Part shown: positions 1-13,800 of the stretch, piece after piece | Position numbering within the stretch: the stretch's first letter is position 1 | How the letters are laid out: each line of letters opens with the position of its first letter | Assembly (NCBI GenBank): GCA_030141605.1 | Contig: JAQGDQ010000036.1 | Coordinates: forward strand, 62,001 to 126,000 | From: Tubiluchus corallicola | Lineage: Eukaryota > Priapulida > Priapulimorpha > Priapulimorphida > Tubiluchidae | Length of the DNA: 64,000 bases | Direction: 5' to 3' | Program-made: the position numbers and the translations under genes | Notes under the pieces: model-generated | The model's input: only the letters and a program-made list of their open reading frames with translations | Databases searched by the model: none | Told to the model about the DNA's origin: nothing

Positions 1-548
1 ATGTTGACTTGTAAAGATTAATATGTAGATAAGAATTTGTTGATAAAAATCACATAATACTTGCATGTTATATAAAATGTAATTTATTGTGTGGTATTTA
101 TCAGTAAACTTTTATCTTATCTTAATATTAATCTTAATCAGTTTGTAAGTTGATAAGATAATGGAAAAATTATGTGTACCAATTAAAATAGTTCTGCTAA
201 TAAATTTTCCACGCCAGTTTGCATGTAATCTATTATTATTCAAACCTACAGACGGCATTCAATGAATAAGACTTCCTTGTAAACTAATCTTTTTTAGTTT
301 ATAGCATTCTTATTTTCCATTTCTTTAGGTTTTCTTGGTTCCTAAATATATTTTTATTGCTTCTTGTGACTTGGTTAGAATTGCTGTATTACAGCTACTA
401 ATTAGCTGGATTTTGTATCCTTTTATGATGATACAACATAATGTTTAGATATCGTGTTTCTGAACTGCGACATAATCTTGCTTCATTTCGTGTTTTATAA
501 CAGTATTTTTATATGTTTAACCAATTTATAAAATTTGTCAAGTTTCAG

Positions 549-3500
549 TGAGAATGGAAGTTGGTGCAAAGAAGATCATGATAAATTTATGCTTGCACTT
601 GACATATATGGATCAAAAGACATGAGCAACAAAAGGGCATACTATTTGGACATGATGAAAAGAATTTTGCCTCATAAATCCTATGTTGATCTTGTAAGTA
701 CCGTTGATTTAAAAGCCTTATTTGATGATTTTACTTAGAGTCATCACTACTTCTTGTTAAAGATAATAATTAATACAGCATCTAAATTAGACCTTCTGGC
801 AGAATGAACATGGTATACTTTTACTCACTGATGAATATCATGGGTATATGCAGTCACAAATGACATGTTACTTCCCTCAATAAGTAAATGATATTACAGT
901 GTAAATGATGTAAATGAATTAAGCATAATACTTACCTACTTTTCAGTTAACATAAACATAAATACTTAACAGTTTACTGTGTTGCTATTTCCAGTGCGAT
1001 GTAAATAACTCAGCTCCAGTGGCATAACGGGAGGGGGCAGTCCGCCCTGCACGTCACTTTGATCAAGTTCACTGAAAAAATTGATTCTGTCAGAATGGTA
1101 GAACAAATGTGTTACAAAATTTATATAACATGCGTACTGTAGGCAACTATTGTTGTCTAATTTGCGCTTTGATAATTGTTGTAGGCCTAGTGACGTATGG
1201 TTTGTCTACCATAATTGTGCGTCTGTTTTTATAGGCATTATGGTGTTTGCGTTCATTATTTTGGAGTTCGTTTAAGCTTTCACATATGCTTTTGGATTCC
1301 AGTGTGTGATTTGCTTAACATTAATTTGTAATTGAAACATTTAAACATTGTTTGGCGTGTTTGTATATTCTAACTAACAGACGACAAAATGTGTGGCAAT
1401 ATAATATTCCACGAAAACAATGCTTGTAGCACTAACTGTTGAAAGCTTGCAGTAAAGGAAGATGATAATGACTAGTGATTTAATATTTTTGTAATATTCG
1501 CATAGTTTTTCTTTTCTTTCATATAAAAATATTTGCACAGTACCAAAACTGTGCCTTCGGTACTTTAAACTCCCGACTCCGACTCCGACTTTACAGTTTT
1601 AGGAGCCCCAACTCCGACACTGACTCCTGTCTTTAAATAATAGTGTGTAGTACTCTCAATTTTTAGGAGCTTTGCTGCAGTGGCATGAATCACCACCTCT
1701 TATGCTCAAGTTCTCTAAAAGATATTTGCAAAATTGAAAACACAATGTAAATATTTTTAAGAACAACAGGTACTAACAACACGCTGTAATTGCTCAGGGT
1801 AAGAACAATGAACGGACTAAGTCATAACAATCTTTAGTTTACTTTTCCTGATATAATTAACTTAACATGACCTAATATACATTAGTTTTAGGTGCAATTG
1901 TTTTCAAAGAAACTGGAGTCGGAGTTTGTCTGTTTTTACCAACTCCAACACGGACTTCTCTAACAATAAATGTACTCTTGGGTCCCGATTCCCACTCCAA
2001 AATCCTAATTTTTGACAACTCTGACTTCTTTAGCAATAGATTTACAGTCAAGTTCAACTCCAAAGCCCTGCACATTACACGTCTTGAATGTACTTTTAAG
2101 TATACTTTAAATCATGTTCTTCCCTGTGTCATTGTTAGAGGCAATGTGTAAAATTCCTTAACATTTATAAAATTCCTAAGCATTTCATATAATACCTATG
2201 TATTTTGACGAAAGTGTGAAATAAATCTTTTTAAGTGGCATTTCTAACACTTTACCTACACGTTTTGTATAGTAGTTAGGACCTGCATAGAATGCATAAA
2301 GTATAAAATCAACATAATTCACATTGAATCTAACTTTTCCTAGATATTTCATACTTTGCCCAGTCAGTGCATAGAATGCATAAAACAACTTAGTCAATGT
2401 ATTAAATTAAGAGCAGGTCAAATAAGCAGGCAAGTTAATTGTTTTCTTGGGAACTATGGAACATCACCATCTTTGACAAGCCACTTGGCCAGGTAGACCA
2501 TGCATTTACTTATGAAGCCTGCTCTCTGCAAGTGCACTTCCGAAAAAGGTGTGGCCCAGCATCAAATCGGAGCAGCTTATGCGCTTTTGAGAAGATTATG
2601 AAACAAACCTTTATGAGCAAACAACTAAGCCAAAAATGAAACTCAAGACTGTTGCAGTTGCTGTGGCACATATATGAAGTTTATGTTAGTGCTATTGTTG
2701 CTGAAATAAATTCATTGTAAACCTCATATTCTAGGAATTTGGGTGGTGCAAAAAGTACCTTACAATTAAGGCAAACAAAATTAAGTTGGCGCATTATAGC
2801 TATTTTTTGTTGTTGTATATAACACAGTGTGCGACAACACAGAAAAAATGTAACTAACGACAGTAATGCCACTAATACGTCTATGCTATTGCCCAAATTG
2901 TAAATAATCCACAATATTTTTTTATTTAAAAAAATCAGTGTTTTGACTGCACACTAGCATTAATCTTCTCTGAAGATGGCTGCTAGTGTGCTGGTGAAAC
3001 TGAGTTTTTCTTTGGTAATTATTTTCCTGTTTTTATGTAAAATTAGGTTGACCATGAAACTTGGTGGTTTGCGCAAAAGCACTACGTTAATGCTCAGACT
3101 GCTCTGATCAGTTCCTGGCACCGTACCAGGGATGATTTGTTGCAGAAGACTAAAGCAGTGTTTGCTGAAGCTTGCATTGCCTATGAACAAGATCGCCAAC
3201 TATGGGAGGATAAAGGAAGGCAAAAAGTCAAGTGTCAAGAACTGCACAAAAAAGTATTTAGATTTTGGGTCATCAGTATAATTTAATTGAACAGTTTCAA
3301 ATCATATCAAAAAACCCCTGTCCATTGCTTAAAGGGAATTTCAAAGTATATCCCAAAATAACTTTCTGTACAAAGTTGCATTACTTAACATCACCCTTAC
3401 GTAATTAAAAAAGGAAATACTTAATAATTTAAAATGTTCGCCTCACCTGGTCAAATGGCATTGCATCGCCATCCCAGTATATACCACTGATTCACCAAAA

Positions 3501-6500
3501 ACACATTGTTGACCTTATTGACAATATAAAGTAATTTAAACATTTGCTTAGTTAGTGAAGAATGTGCTACGAATGCTCAAATTATTTTTTCAAACTTTGC
3601 TGAGTATTATGTAAACGTGTTTCGAATGCTTCACCATAAAAATGGTTGTGCCTAACAGGGTTTAAATTTACTAGTTTCATGCAGTGTTACTGCTAACCCA
3701 CCCCTTGTATGCAACAAAATAACATGTAAGGTCTATAAAATTTCATGACAAATTTTTAAGCTTTATTTGTGAAGAGTTGTACTGTAATTCAATATTTATT
3801 ACATAAACAACACTAATTTATGGATAATTCTTAATAAAGTAATCTATGCCAAAATACTTTGTTAGCTATGATTTCTATTTGAAATGTCTCAAATGTAGTG
3901 TTTAACTTTTACTAGCACTTCAGTTTCTATAATTTTCATGGAACATCAATTTGAGTAGAAGAAAAAGCTTCACATATCTAAAATTTTCTTTTGTAGAAAA
4001 GTTGCTTTTAATCTGTTGTTTGCACTCTTCATCTTTAACTTGAAGTAAAAGTTTAAAATATCTTGATGGTCACATTCTTTCCAATATAAATAAAATCACT
4101 ACACACTGAAAGTTTCATTCTTTTTCAAAACCACTGCGTAGTTCATTAAGACATTGTGAGTTTAGAACATAAATCTTTGTACCGAGCTATTAACTGTACC
4201 AGAATGACTGATTTAGGTGTGTTTTTGGAAGAAGAAGAAAATGGAGATTTTGCAGTTAGAGCAGGAATTAGAAGCCATTGCAAACCAAGAAGCTGAGTCC
4301 AGAAAAAAGCAGGCTGATGAGCAGAAAGCTAAAATTGCTGCCATAAAGAAAGAAAGGGTAATAAGTATTACACCTGTTTTTATTTGACTTTTAAGTAGCT
4401 GAAAATAGATGATATCACTGATGAGTGGTACTGCAGTAATTGAACCAAACATGTTAATGTCTTTTTAAAAACTAGGAATGTAACTATGTTACTATGTTAC
4501 TTTTATAGTAATGAAAATGTAAACACATTTTACTATGCAGTCTGCATTAGCTGTCAATATATGTGTTTGAGTAAGAAATAACTAAAGAAAAATACATTCA
4601 ACCATTCTTGAACATTTAGATATACTGATTGAACAATGCTGCTTAAGCAGATTTGTTCAAGTTGAATGAATAAAAAGAAGCCTGACAGTTTGTAATCTGC
4701 CTGAAATTGCAAGATGTAAATTAATTTTCAGCACTTGTTTAGCAGTGTTGCAAATCCAAGTCGTATAGAAACAACTAGTTCACTATACTGAACAAGTGAC
4801 ATGTTTCTTTTTCTGTCCAGCAGCTAAATCGTAATAATGTTACTTTTTGAAAATAATGGTCTCGCTTCTGAATATGAGTTGTTTACTGTGTTTTTTATAG
4901 GAAAACACAAGCAGTACTGCAGCCAATTTTTCAAATTGTTCATCTACTACTATTGAGATTTTTTGAATATTAGTAATTGAATAAAAGACTAGTAAAATCA
5001 TTAGGGTTTTTATGTTGCCAAATGAATATTGTATTTACTGAAAGTTCTTGCAGCTACTTAGCCTAATTTGGCCCCTGTCATTTAATCTGTTATCAATGAT
5101 TTCTTGCTTGTTGTGCAGATGTTTTGAATGTGTGAAAGTAGGAAGCTGCTTTATGCAAATTCATCAACCGAGACTGCCTTACAAATTGCTAATTTTATAA
5201 GTCCAAAAAATTTAAATTTAAGTTCATCTCTTACTGTAAAAGTGTTGAGAATGTTTTGGTAATGGTGATGGAGTAATGACCTATTTAAATAATTATAGTA
5301 TTTCATGTTACTTTTAAAAATGCATTTTATGGAGTGAGCCCTTATATAGCATTTATTAAGGCTGTTTCTTGATATTTTTCAAAATCAACATTTTATTTTA
5401 TGGAACATTGTCTGACACATCTGACAATTTTTTGATTCTTTTAATACTTGTAGGTGCAAAAATTCAAAGCAGGAAGACAGGAACTACTAGTTGAGAAACA
5501 AAACATACAAGCAGCTAAACTAAAGGAACTCCACGCAGAACACACCCTACAAGCAGCTCATAATAGAACAAGAATTGCTTTTAGAGAAAAGCTTTTAGCT
5601 GAACGTTTTAAGGAAAAGCAAGTGCAAAAAGAAATAAAGTTGTGGCAAGAACAAGAGCTGCAGAAACAGCTAGATTTAATTAGACTACAGGTACCAAGCT
5701 TATGTTTATATCACGTTTTTGTCTCGCTGTATATAAAACTGACAGATAAAGAAAAATCTGTTAAAGTATAATTAATCAAATTTATTTAGCATAAAGGTGA
5801 CAAATCCAGTTTTGCTTATTTGATAATATTTTTCATATGTTTGTTTGTCTAGGTAAGGATAACTGCTGACAAAGATCCAGTTCGAGTTAGAAGTGCAACA
5901 GTAGCCTCCACTGCAAGAACGGTGATAGATGACACTAGCTTTGAAGTAGATTTACAAAAGCCTCTTTTTCGTGTTCATAGCTACACGTCTCAAGAGGCAA
6001 GTAAATGAAATGTTTTTTGATATTAGCTAGTATCACTGATATCGAGTAAGATGAATAACTGAGCTTTTGTAAGAATTGAAGTTAAGAAAGTGAACTGCTT
6101 CACTTCTCATTCTTAACGGTTTCATTTGCCATGCTGATTTTGGTTGTTTACCCTGTATACCCTTTTAGAGAACGGTCATCCAAACTTGACTGAGATACCT
6201 CTGTCTTCTTGAGGTATAATCTTGATAAATAGTCAAGTTTCTGTGTTGTCACAATCCATCTTCCACCAGATACTGGATTCTGGTTATCAGGATTGTAAAT
6301 TGTGGAAAAAATTGGCTAAAATTAGCTAGAATAACACCCTAAGGCACAGAAACATTTGAGCAAAATTTTGGAATAAACATGCCCTCACTTTTGATTTGTT
6401 TGAACAGGTTTTCCTATAGGTTGCTTATAACGTACAGCTTTGTTTAGTTTACTGTACTATATAGGTAATAATTAAAATATGTTCAAGTGCATGATAGCTC

Positions 6501-6769
6501 TGCAGTAAATATTTTTTGATATTTTAATAAAAAATGGCAATTTACATTTATGACTTGACGTTGTTTAATCTGATAATTCAGCATTACCTTAGTTTTGCCG
6601 TTCTATTTTTTTACAGATATCTGCAGACCCACGTGTGAGATTTGAAGCTAAGTTACGAGAACAGAATCTTTTACATAGTGAATATGGACGATTATTGCTC
6701 AAGAACATGAAGCCACTTCATTTGCCTCGCCCTGACCAGATGTCCACCTTCACATTTTCTGAGCAATAA
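549..6769 (+). CDS. CCDC148: CCDC148-like coiled-coil protein, 3' part (six exons)
   Basis: Exons 549-693, 3047-3253, 4217-4357, 5454-5690, 5853-5996 and 6617-6769 (TAA stop) join in frame to about 342 residues; the five complete internal junctions are all phase 0. The first two exons read W-x-x-EDH-x-x-F, then an LPHKS-x-x-DL and HE-x-W block and an ALISSWHRTRDD block. The middle exons are Lys/Glu/Gln-rich coiled coil. The last two hold QKPLFRVHSYTSQ and SADPRVRFEAKLREQNL. From memory of the family, this order matches animal CCDC148, a poorly characterised coiled-coil protein; CCDC112, which has a similar EDH block, is the main alternative. The 5' part lies left of the window. The last intron starts with GC rather than GT (5997). 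An AATAAA at 7057-7062 may be its polyadenylation signal. The gene structure is firm; the symbol is less so. Confidence 0.72.
1013..1062. mobile_element. Fragment resembling a hAT transposon terminus
   Basis: The segment begins CCAGTGGCATAACGGGAG and continues into a G-rich then CCGCC stretch ending near CACGTCAC. This wording (CAGTGGCGTAAC followed by GGGGG and CCGCCC) is familiar from termini of hAT-type elements in many animal genomes. No matching opposite end or 8-bp target duplication was found nearby, so it is at most a truncated piece. Confidence 0.35.
1539..2070. mobile_element. GACTCC-rich interspersed repeat, hAT-like
   Basis: The left part carries CCGACTCCGACTCCGAC and related phrases; the right part carries GGAGTCGGAG and ends CCAAAGCCCTG, whose complement CAGGGCTTTGGAGTTG resembles the well-known CAGGGCTGTGGAGTCGG end of hAT-type repeats. 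GACTCC-type hexamers are scattered through the 0.5 kb. The left boundary is uncertain and no clear 8-bp target duplication is visible. Short open frames across it are by-products of the repeat. Confidence 0.4.
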
Positions 6770-7221
6770 TATATTTTTTTATAATAATATGATACTGCCT
6801 TACCACAGTGTGATATATAGATTTCCTGCCTGTTTTATAACTAAGTCACAGTATACTTTTTAGATATTGCAATATTTTAAAAACGTGTATTAATATTGTA
6901 TACATCTGATAGTTTTTTGTTAGCGTGTTATTTGTTATGTGTCCGAAATTTTAAAATGCCAAATTTGTGACCAAAGCAATTAATATTAAAAAGTGATTTT
7001 TTTATTAGCAGCACGTAAAATTTTTATTAACTGTTCTAAAATGTTGTGTTACAATTAATAAATTGTGCATGCAGTATATCTTCCTTTCATTAGATTTGCT
7101 GGTTTTCTTTGCAGTCTTTAGCAAAAATGCTTTGTGAAAAGCAACCATTACCGATAAGACTGTTGTCAGCCTAGCAACTCTTCCCCCCTCTCTCTTTCTC
7201 TGTCTTCTTGCTCTTCACTCT

Positions 7222-7293
<72 letters not shown>

Positions 7294-7873
7294 TCTCCCT
7301 CTCCTTCCTGCTCGAGTCTGTTCCTCCATTTCTCCACTCCTTTGAGTTGATTCAGGGAGCTGACCCGATAGCAATTTATCTTTCGATACTCTTTCACATA
7401 CCTTCCTTGAAATTCGTTCGTGCAAAGTTTGATTTTCTTGAATAGTTAATTTGTCAGCCGGAAGTTGTTTGCTTTGTATTATTGGTATTTATAAAGAGGT
7501 AAATAAAAAGTGTTTATGTCCATGTTCCTTTATGAACAAATTATCTATCAATATCATTAACAATTTTATTTATGTAAAATACGAAGTTGTCCAAAGGCAT
7601 TCTATTATCCTACCTAATCACGGTAAACTGACGCCAAAAGATAATGTAAAAAATATTCTTTTCGTACAACAGATGGCAGACATATCGGTCCAGTCAGCGA
7701 CCTTTGCGGCAGTCGTTCTTTAGCGCCTGACCTAGCGTTAGCGTACCGCGGAGTATTGGACTGTGGTGGTGTGTTCGGCTAAGTGAAAGCTTGAAAACCG
7801 CTTTTAGCATTGCAGTACTGCGTACTGTTTTAATAAAATTGAATTTGTTTAATTAGGCCGCTAAGAAACAATC
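6770..7873. other. Intergenic region between the CCDC148-like gene and DLAT
   Basis: It holds the 3' UTR of the upstream gene, with AATAAA at 7057-7062, then a CT-rich tract (7184-7312) and the presumed DLAT promoter and 5' UTR. The last 150 bp before the DLAT ATG is more GC-rich than its surroundings (for example GCGTTAGCGTACCGCGG near 7734), as expected of a promoter. No clear TATA box is visible. Confidence 0.45.
7184..7312. repeat. Imperfect (CT)n microsatellite
   Basis: A pyrimidine tract of CT dinucleotides broken by TTT, CCC and TG interruptions. It produces spurious Arg/Glu open frames on the minus strand. Confidence 0.9.
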
Positions 7874-10800
7874 ATGGTTTTGTCGGCCTACAGAATTTTC
7901 TCAGGAATGGTAGTGAAAACTAGTACACGAATTTTGAAACGACATTCAAGTAGATGTCTGTCATCTGTCAAAATTTTAATGAGACAACCAAAACCTTCAA
8001 TCTCGTCTGCTAATAACGCATTTGGGTAAGACTCTTTCATTAGAAACAAGGTTTTAAGCGTTTTACTGCCGCGTGCTCGTGTGAGTATTCATAAAGTCAT
8101 GATTATACTGTAGTGTATTATTTATTACATACCTAATTGTATTACGATACCATGCCGTGCCGCCACTCTTAAAATATGAGTGGTAGAGGTTAATCGAGCA
8201 AGCTCATTGTAACCCCATATTTCGTATCTAAATATCTATCCAGCTTATTCTTGAACTTGTTCACTGAAGATTAGCAATTTCAGATGGGAGTTCATTCCAC
8301 TCTCCGTGAAAAAATATTTTCTACAATCCAATTTAGCTCTGTATTTATAACTTTTTAGAGAATGCCCCCTCTGGTTCTGCCATCACCAGCGTAAACATTT
8401 TTTTCTTTTTCCATGCCACCTAACCCATGTATAATTTTATACGTTAATATCAAGTCTCCTCAACTGCAAGTGTGTAAGTGAGATTGTAAGTAAGAGTTTC
8501 TAACCCTCTCTTGGTATGATATTTCCTCCATACCATATGCAGCATGCCCTCTAGAAATTTAATGTCTTTTCTATAGTGTGGATTCCATGCTTGTATGCAA
8601 TACTCTAATTTAGGTCTTACCAAGCTTTTGTACAATTTCATGATTGTCATGATGTCTCTAGATACAAACAAAACTGTATTATGCATAACTGCACACATTT
8701 CGCATTATAATTGCATTTATTTTCAATGTGTATTTCATTATGGCTTTATTATACACATACTGGTTATTGGTATTGTTTAAAAAATCACATATAAATTGGC
8801 TTACTAATTTGAAGATGCTAGGGTAGCTCACAGTTGCTTTGATGTCTCACTTGGTCACTCTGTTAAATGTTTCAGGTAATCGATTTTGAGTGCTGGAGGT
8901 AACTTATACTTTATGTAACTAGTGTATGCGATTCTGTGTAACAGGTGTTTATAATTTCCTTATCTGCTTAGTAAGGGAATTTTACTCTGAATTTTGAATT
9001 TGTGAGGTTTTACTTCAGTGTTTATACCAGTAAAAGCTAGACTATCCTGTTTTCTAAAAGTACCTGTCGTGAATGCGGATTAGGTTGTTGTTTTTTTGTA
9101 AGTATTTTAGAACTTTTAATCTTTTTAGCTCTTTACAGAAAGGGGGAAGCAATTATTGGGTAACTGAAAACTCTGTTGATTTAAACCTCAAGTCCGCATT
9201 GAGGTGCAAATATATGATTAAAATAAAGTTTATTAGTATCAAAATTCTGAGTAGTAATGCCGTTTATAGAAAACAAGTTACACAAACATTTAACAAGTGA
9301 TATTTGCAATGATTATATGGAAAAGGACGATTACATGATAATGTCCATGCAAACAAATACAGCTAAATGCTGCATTTTAAGCAGAGAAAAATAAAGCTAA
9401 ATGCTATGTATGAGCCATTGGCTATAGTAAGTTAACGACTACATCAAAATGAGCATGAGTGAAACAATTTACATAAACACTGCAAAATACAAATATAATG
9501 ACTACTTAGCGATAATTGCATACGAATTATCCTCGATAAGGAAGAGGTTGAGTGCCATAATTCAATGTTATGTCACTCAAAGTTAGGTAGAAAAATTGTT
9601 GACAAGATTACAGCTATATATACCTTCTGAGAAGGAAGCTATATGCAAGTGATTTCACGGCTTATTGAGAATGAATCCAAAGCTAGTTTACATAAAGTTA
9701 AATGCATACTATGAAAACAGGTTTGCTAGGGCACATCCATGCAACCACAAATAAACACTTTTACTCGAGAACCACCATACTGGCATTGTTTTCAACAGTA
9801 CTATCATTATTGATATTTACATTTTTGTCAATTTGTTTACTTACAGTGAAAGATGTCATGCATTACCTTGCACACTAAGTGGACATACGTTATCATTTCT
9901 TAGATTTTGTTGCAGTAAGTGTTATATTATTTGATTGCTTTAGAAGTTATATTGGAGTGTGGCAATGCATACAATTTTAAATATCATGCATGTTGTTAAA
10001 ATTGATTATATTGTTTATTTTTGTCTTCGTGATGCCTTCTCAATTATTTACAGCATTAAAGTTATTATGATTTATAGTTATCAAGTCATCTTTGGCATCA
10101 TTCTGAATTAATTATTTTACTAGCAAAGGCTCCGCAAAAAATTTTACGCATAAATACACTCATAATCAAAATACATGGACATCCTGTCTAGGGTTCGTTT
10201 GCTTACCTAACGCAAAGTCAGCAGCAGCAGCTTTTACTGAATTAAAGTTATAGACAGAGTATAATGGATGACGGCACAACAATGGCTTTGCGTCAGCAGT
10301 TTTTTAAGCGAAAATTGCCAAAAATAGAACATCTAATTAACTTGTTGATACTCCTCTCAGTGGACGTGTCCTAAAATATAGCCCACATCATCGTGTAGCA
10401 CTGTTTTTCCTGTTTCTGAAGAGCTATATATCTCCTCTTGAGAGTCCCACAAGGCGCCGCTAGAACATTTTTTCCGCATACTGTTTGGTCAAAATTTCGA
10501 AAAAATCTGGGAAAATGCCCGTTGGGAAAATGCCCGTTGCGGGACACCGTGGCCCTCTCGCAAATTCTAAATATGCCTACTATACCCACCGCTGAATGGG
10601 CTATCTATCCAGCACCATCCGTGGCCCGTTCCCGTTCTTCGGATCTCAGGCATATAAGTTTTGCAAAAAACGGCCGAAAAATGGCCATTTTGGAGGTTTT
10701 TCCAAAAACATATATATATTTCAGTAGAATTAATATATATGATTTACAAATTTTTGTTAAAATAAAGCTGTAAAGAAAATGAATGGGGATTTAAGGAAAT

Positions 10801-13800
10801 TAATCTGATAACACCTTATTTTCACATTAGGTGGAGATTTACCAGAACACTTCAAAATTGCACTACCAGCTTTGTCTCCAACTATGGAAATGGGTACAAT
10901 TGTTAACTGGGAGAAGAAGGAAGGTGACCAGCTTAATGAGGGAGACTTGTTGTGTGAAATTGAAACTGATAAAGCAACTATGGGATTTGAAACTCCAGAG
11001 GAAGGTTTCTTAGCAAAAATACTCATTAAGGAAGGAACAAAAGATGTGCCGATTGGAAAAGTGTGTTTCATCTTATTTTTTGTGACGCTGTTTAATTTTC
11101 TGCTTGTTTACCAAACAGTTTAAAAATTGTTTTCTCTGCATAAGACTGTGTTAACTACATGTGTTTAAATCTTCTAGACTTTTTTGAGATCATCATTGAT
11201 TTAGCGAATCCACTATTACTGGATCTAGATAAATGCGACGAATCTTGGTTTAATTTGAGTATCATCTGCTGAATCCAGCTATTATATATAGTTTACTAAA
11301 TTCAGTTTTTTGGACGCTTTGACTTGGATTTGCTAATTCTTGGATTCTGACGCTACATGTATACATTTACTTTTAGTAGCCTGTATGGGACATCAAATTA
11401 TCTAACGACATCCTGCGTATAATATCTGATACTTATATGAGTACTTAGTAAGGTGGAAAATTATATCAAGTTTAGCACTTTTAAAATTATAGAAATTGAA
11501 ATATGCGGAAGCATAATTACACTTGTAACCAGCAATCTATTAGCAGTTATATTACTAATTTAATTTCCCCCACTCGTATAATAGTGCGGATCGCTTAAGT
11601 GCCTGTAAGTGTGTACGTGTCATGCAAATTTGGTGGCTGTTATGAAATTTGCATCATATGTACCGAGAGAAGTCGGCTTCTATTAGACTATTGTATACAC
11701 TTGATTTTCAGAGGGTGAGCTGCAATCTAATGTTGTGTAAGTCTTACTGTCTTTGCAATAATATTGTTTAAATCGCTTAGTAAAAACGCCTTGTTGTATT
11801 ACAGTAAAATGCAGTGGATAACACAGTTGCGTGGATTGCGTAATTAGCTCGTGTTACAGTCAAATCTATGGGATATAATTTACCAAATCAGGGTCTTTCA
11901 ATCCTGTCGAATATCGTATCGAACTTCGGATCCGGTGCATCGCTCAGCACTAATGCATTGACTTGTTTGCAATGAGTATGACAATTACTGCCTAATTGTA
12001 GTTTTTAGTTTAAAAACTGTTCTTTTTATTTGCCATTGCAGTTACTGTGCATTATCGTAGCTAACAATGACGACATAGCGGCTTTCAAAGATTTTGTTGA
12101 TGATGGATCTGTAGCAGCTCCTCCTCCTGCACCAGAACCTCCTGCGCCACCCAAACAGGCACCCGTGCCACCACCACCGTCTCCTCCTGCAAAAGCTCAG
12201 CCTGCTGCTGCTCCACCACCTACATTCACGTCATTTCCTGCAGCAACAATGCCACCCCCGCCAGCTACAACTCTACCAGCACCAGGAGCTTCACTAGGAG
12301 GGGAAAGAATATTTGCTTCGCCTTTAGCTAAAACAATGGCAGCTGAACGAGACATTGACTTGTCTGTAAGTAAAGTGTTTCTTACATTACTAGATCTCCA
12401 TATTTCAACAGTTTACGTGCTTTTGATATATTATTTCAACCCACTACAACAGTGGGAAACTTCGCAAACTTTACAGTTTTTATAAGATGTGAAGTGCCTT
12501 TTGTGACAGCGCGACATGTGATAAGTGCTTTACAATGTATCGCTTTGATGCTCATCAAGCTGAGGACCAAAGACGTAAAAAGCTATATTCTTGTTGAGCT
12601 CACGATCTCAATGACATGCTGAACTCGAGTAAAATGCTTTACCTTTTTTTAAGTGAATTCTATTTGAATCTTTGCAGCTGGTTACGCCATCTGGACAAGA
12701 TAAAGTAATACGTGCATCAGATATAGAAGCATTTGCTTCAGCTGCACCACCACTTGTTTCAGCTGCCCCAGCTGCCACATATGTTGATGTTCCACTTACT
12801 AACATGCGACAGGTAATATATTTTGAATTAATAAAAATGTCACTACAATGTTCTTGTAATTCTTTGTCATTAATGTAAAATATGATGGATCTTGTTTTTA
12901 CAGGTAATTGCAAAGCGGCTGGTCTTGTCGAAACAAACAATACCTCATTATTACTTATGTATAGATGTTGAAATGGATAAAATTATAAGGTAATCATAGA
13001 GATTATGGATATAATGTTATTGTCAGGTTTGAAATTTGACATATTTACTTATTGTATAGATTTTTTTGACTATTAAGAAGTATATGAAATTTCCAAAATT
13101 TTTATTTAATTAAACTCATTAAAAGACTTGCCAAAAGAAGCAGTTGAGATTGCAAAATTACTTAAGTTGCTATAAAATTGCGTAATAAAACTGTCAAGCA
13201 GTGGTTTTTCTACTCTTTAATTAATTTTGTTTCATTTTGACAGCATGCGAAAAGAATTTAATCAGCATTTAGAAAAAGAAGGTATCAAGTTATCAGTAAA
13301 TGACTTCCTTGTAAAAGCAGCAGCATTGGCGTGTAGGAAAATTCCTGAAGTCAACTCATCATGGATGGATAACTTTGTTAGACAGTATGTATTTACACAT
13401 TCCTCTTAATGTACTAGGTATTATGTAAAGAAATGTTTTTATTGAACTCTTACACAAGTGTAGGTAATATGCAAGTCTCATGTTGACTAATGGTTATCTC
13501 TAGCAGGCAATGTTGACCATGCGAATTTAATTTCAGATACACTTCAGTAGATATCAATGTTGCTGTAAGTACTGAAGGAGGACTTATAACTCCTATCGTC
13601 TTTGGAGCTGATAAAAGGGTAAATATTGCACTGTTGCACTGCCAATCGCTGTCTCTCCACTGCTTAGTAGTTACACCCAACTGTAACGTGTTATAATTGA
13701 ATCAATCAAATCTATTTACAGTGGCTAATTATTTGCCTCTTATTCATTGTTTAGTAATAACCTCTAACTATACTGCTTAGTAACAAGACCCATATGAATT

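Larger units (their letters stand above)
693..5453 (+). other. CCDC148-like introns, nothing else coding recognised
   Basis: The three introns (694-3046, 3254-4216, 4358-5453) are AT-rich. The first holds two candidate transposon fragments, listed separately. Short open frames here on either strand have no recognisable domain and no consistent splice context. A short phrase, GCATAGAATGCATAAA, occurs twice about 80 bp apart near 2285 and 2367. I see nothing else of note. Confidence 0.5.

Noticed and set aside
7171-7425. Arg/Glu-rich open frames on the minus strand
   Set aside because: Translation of a CT microsatellite; no other coding evidence.
10438-10773. 111-codon open frame in DLAT intron 1
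   Set aside because: Covers a dispersed non-coding repeat whose other copy (14090-14350) does not keep the frame.
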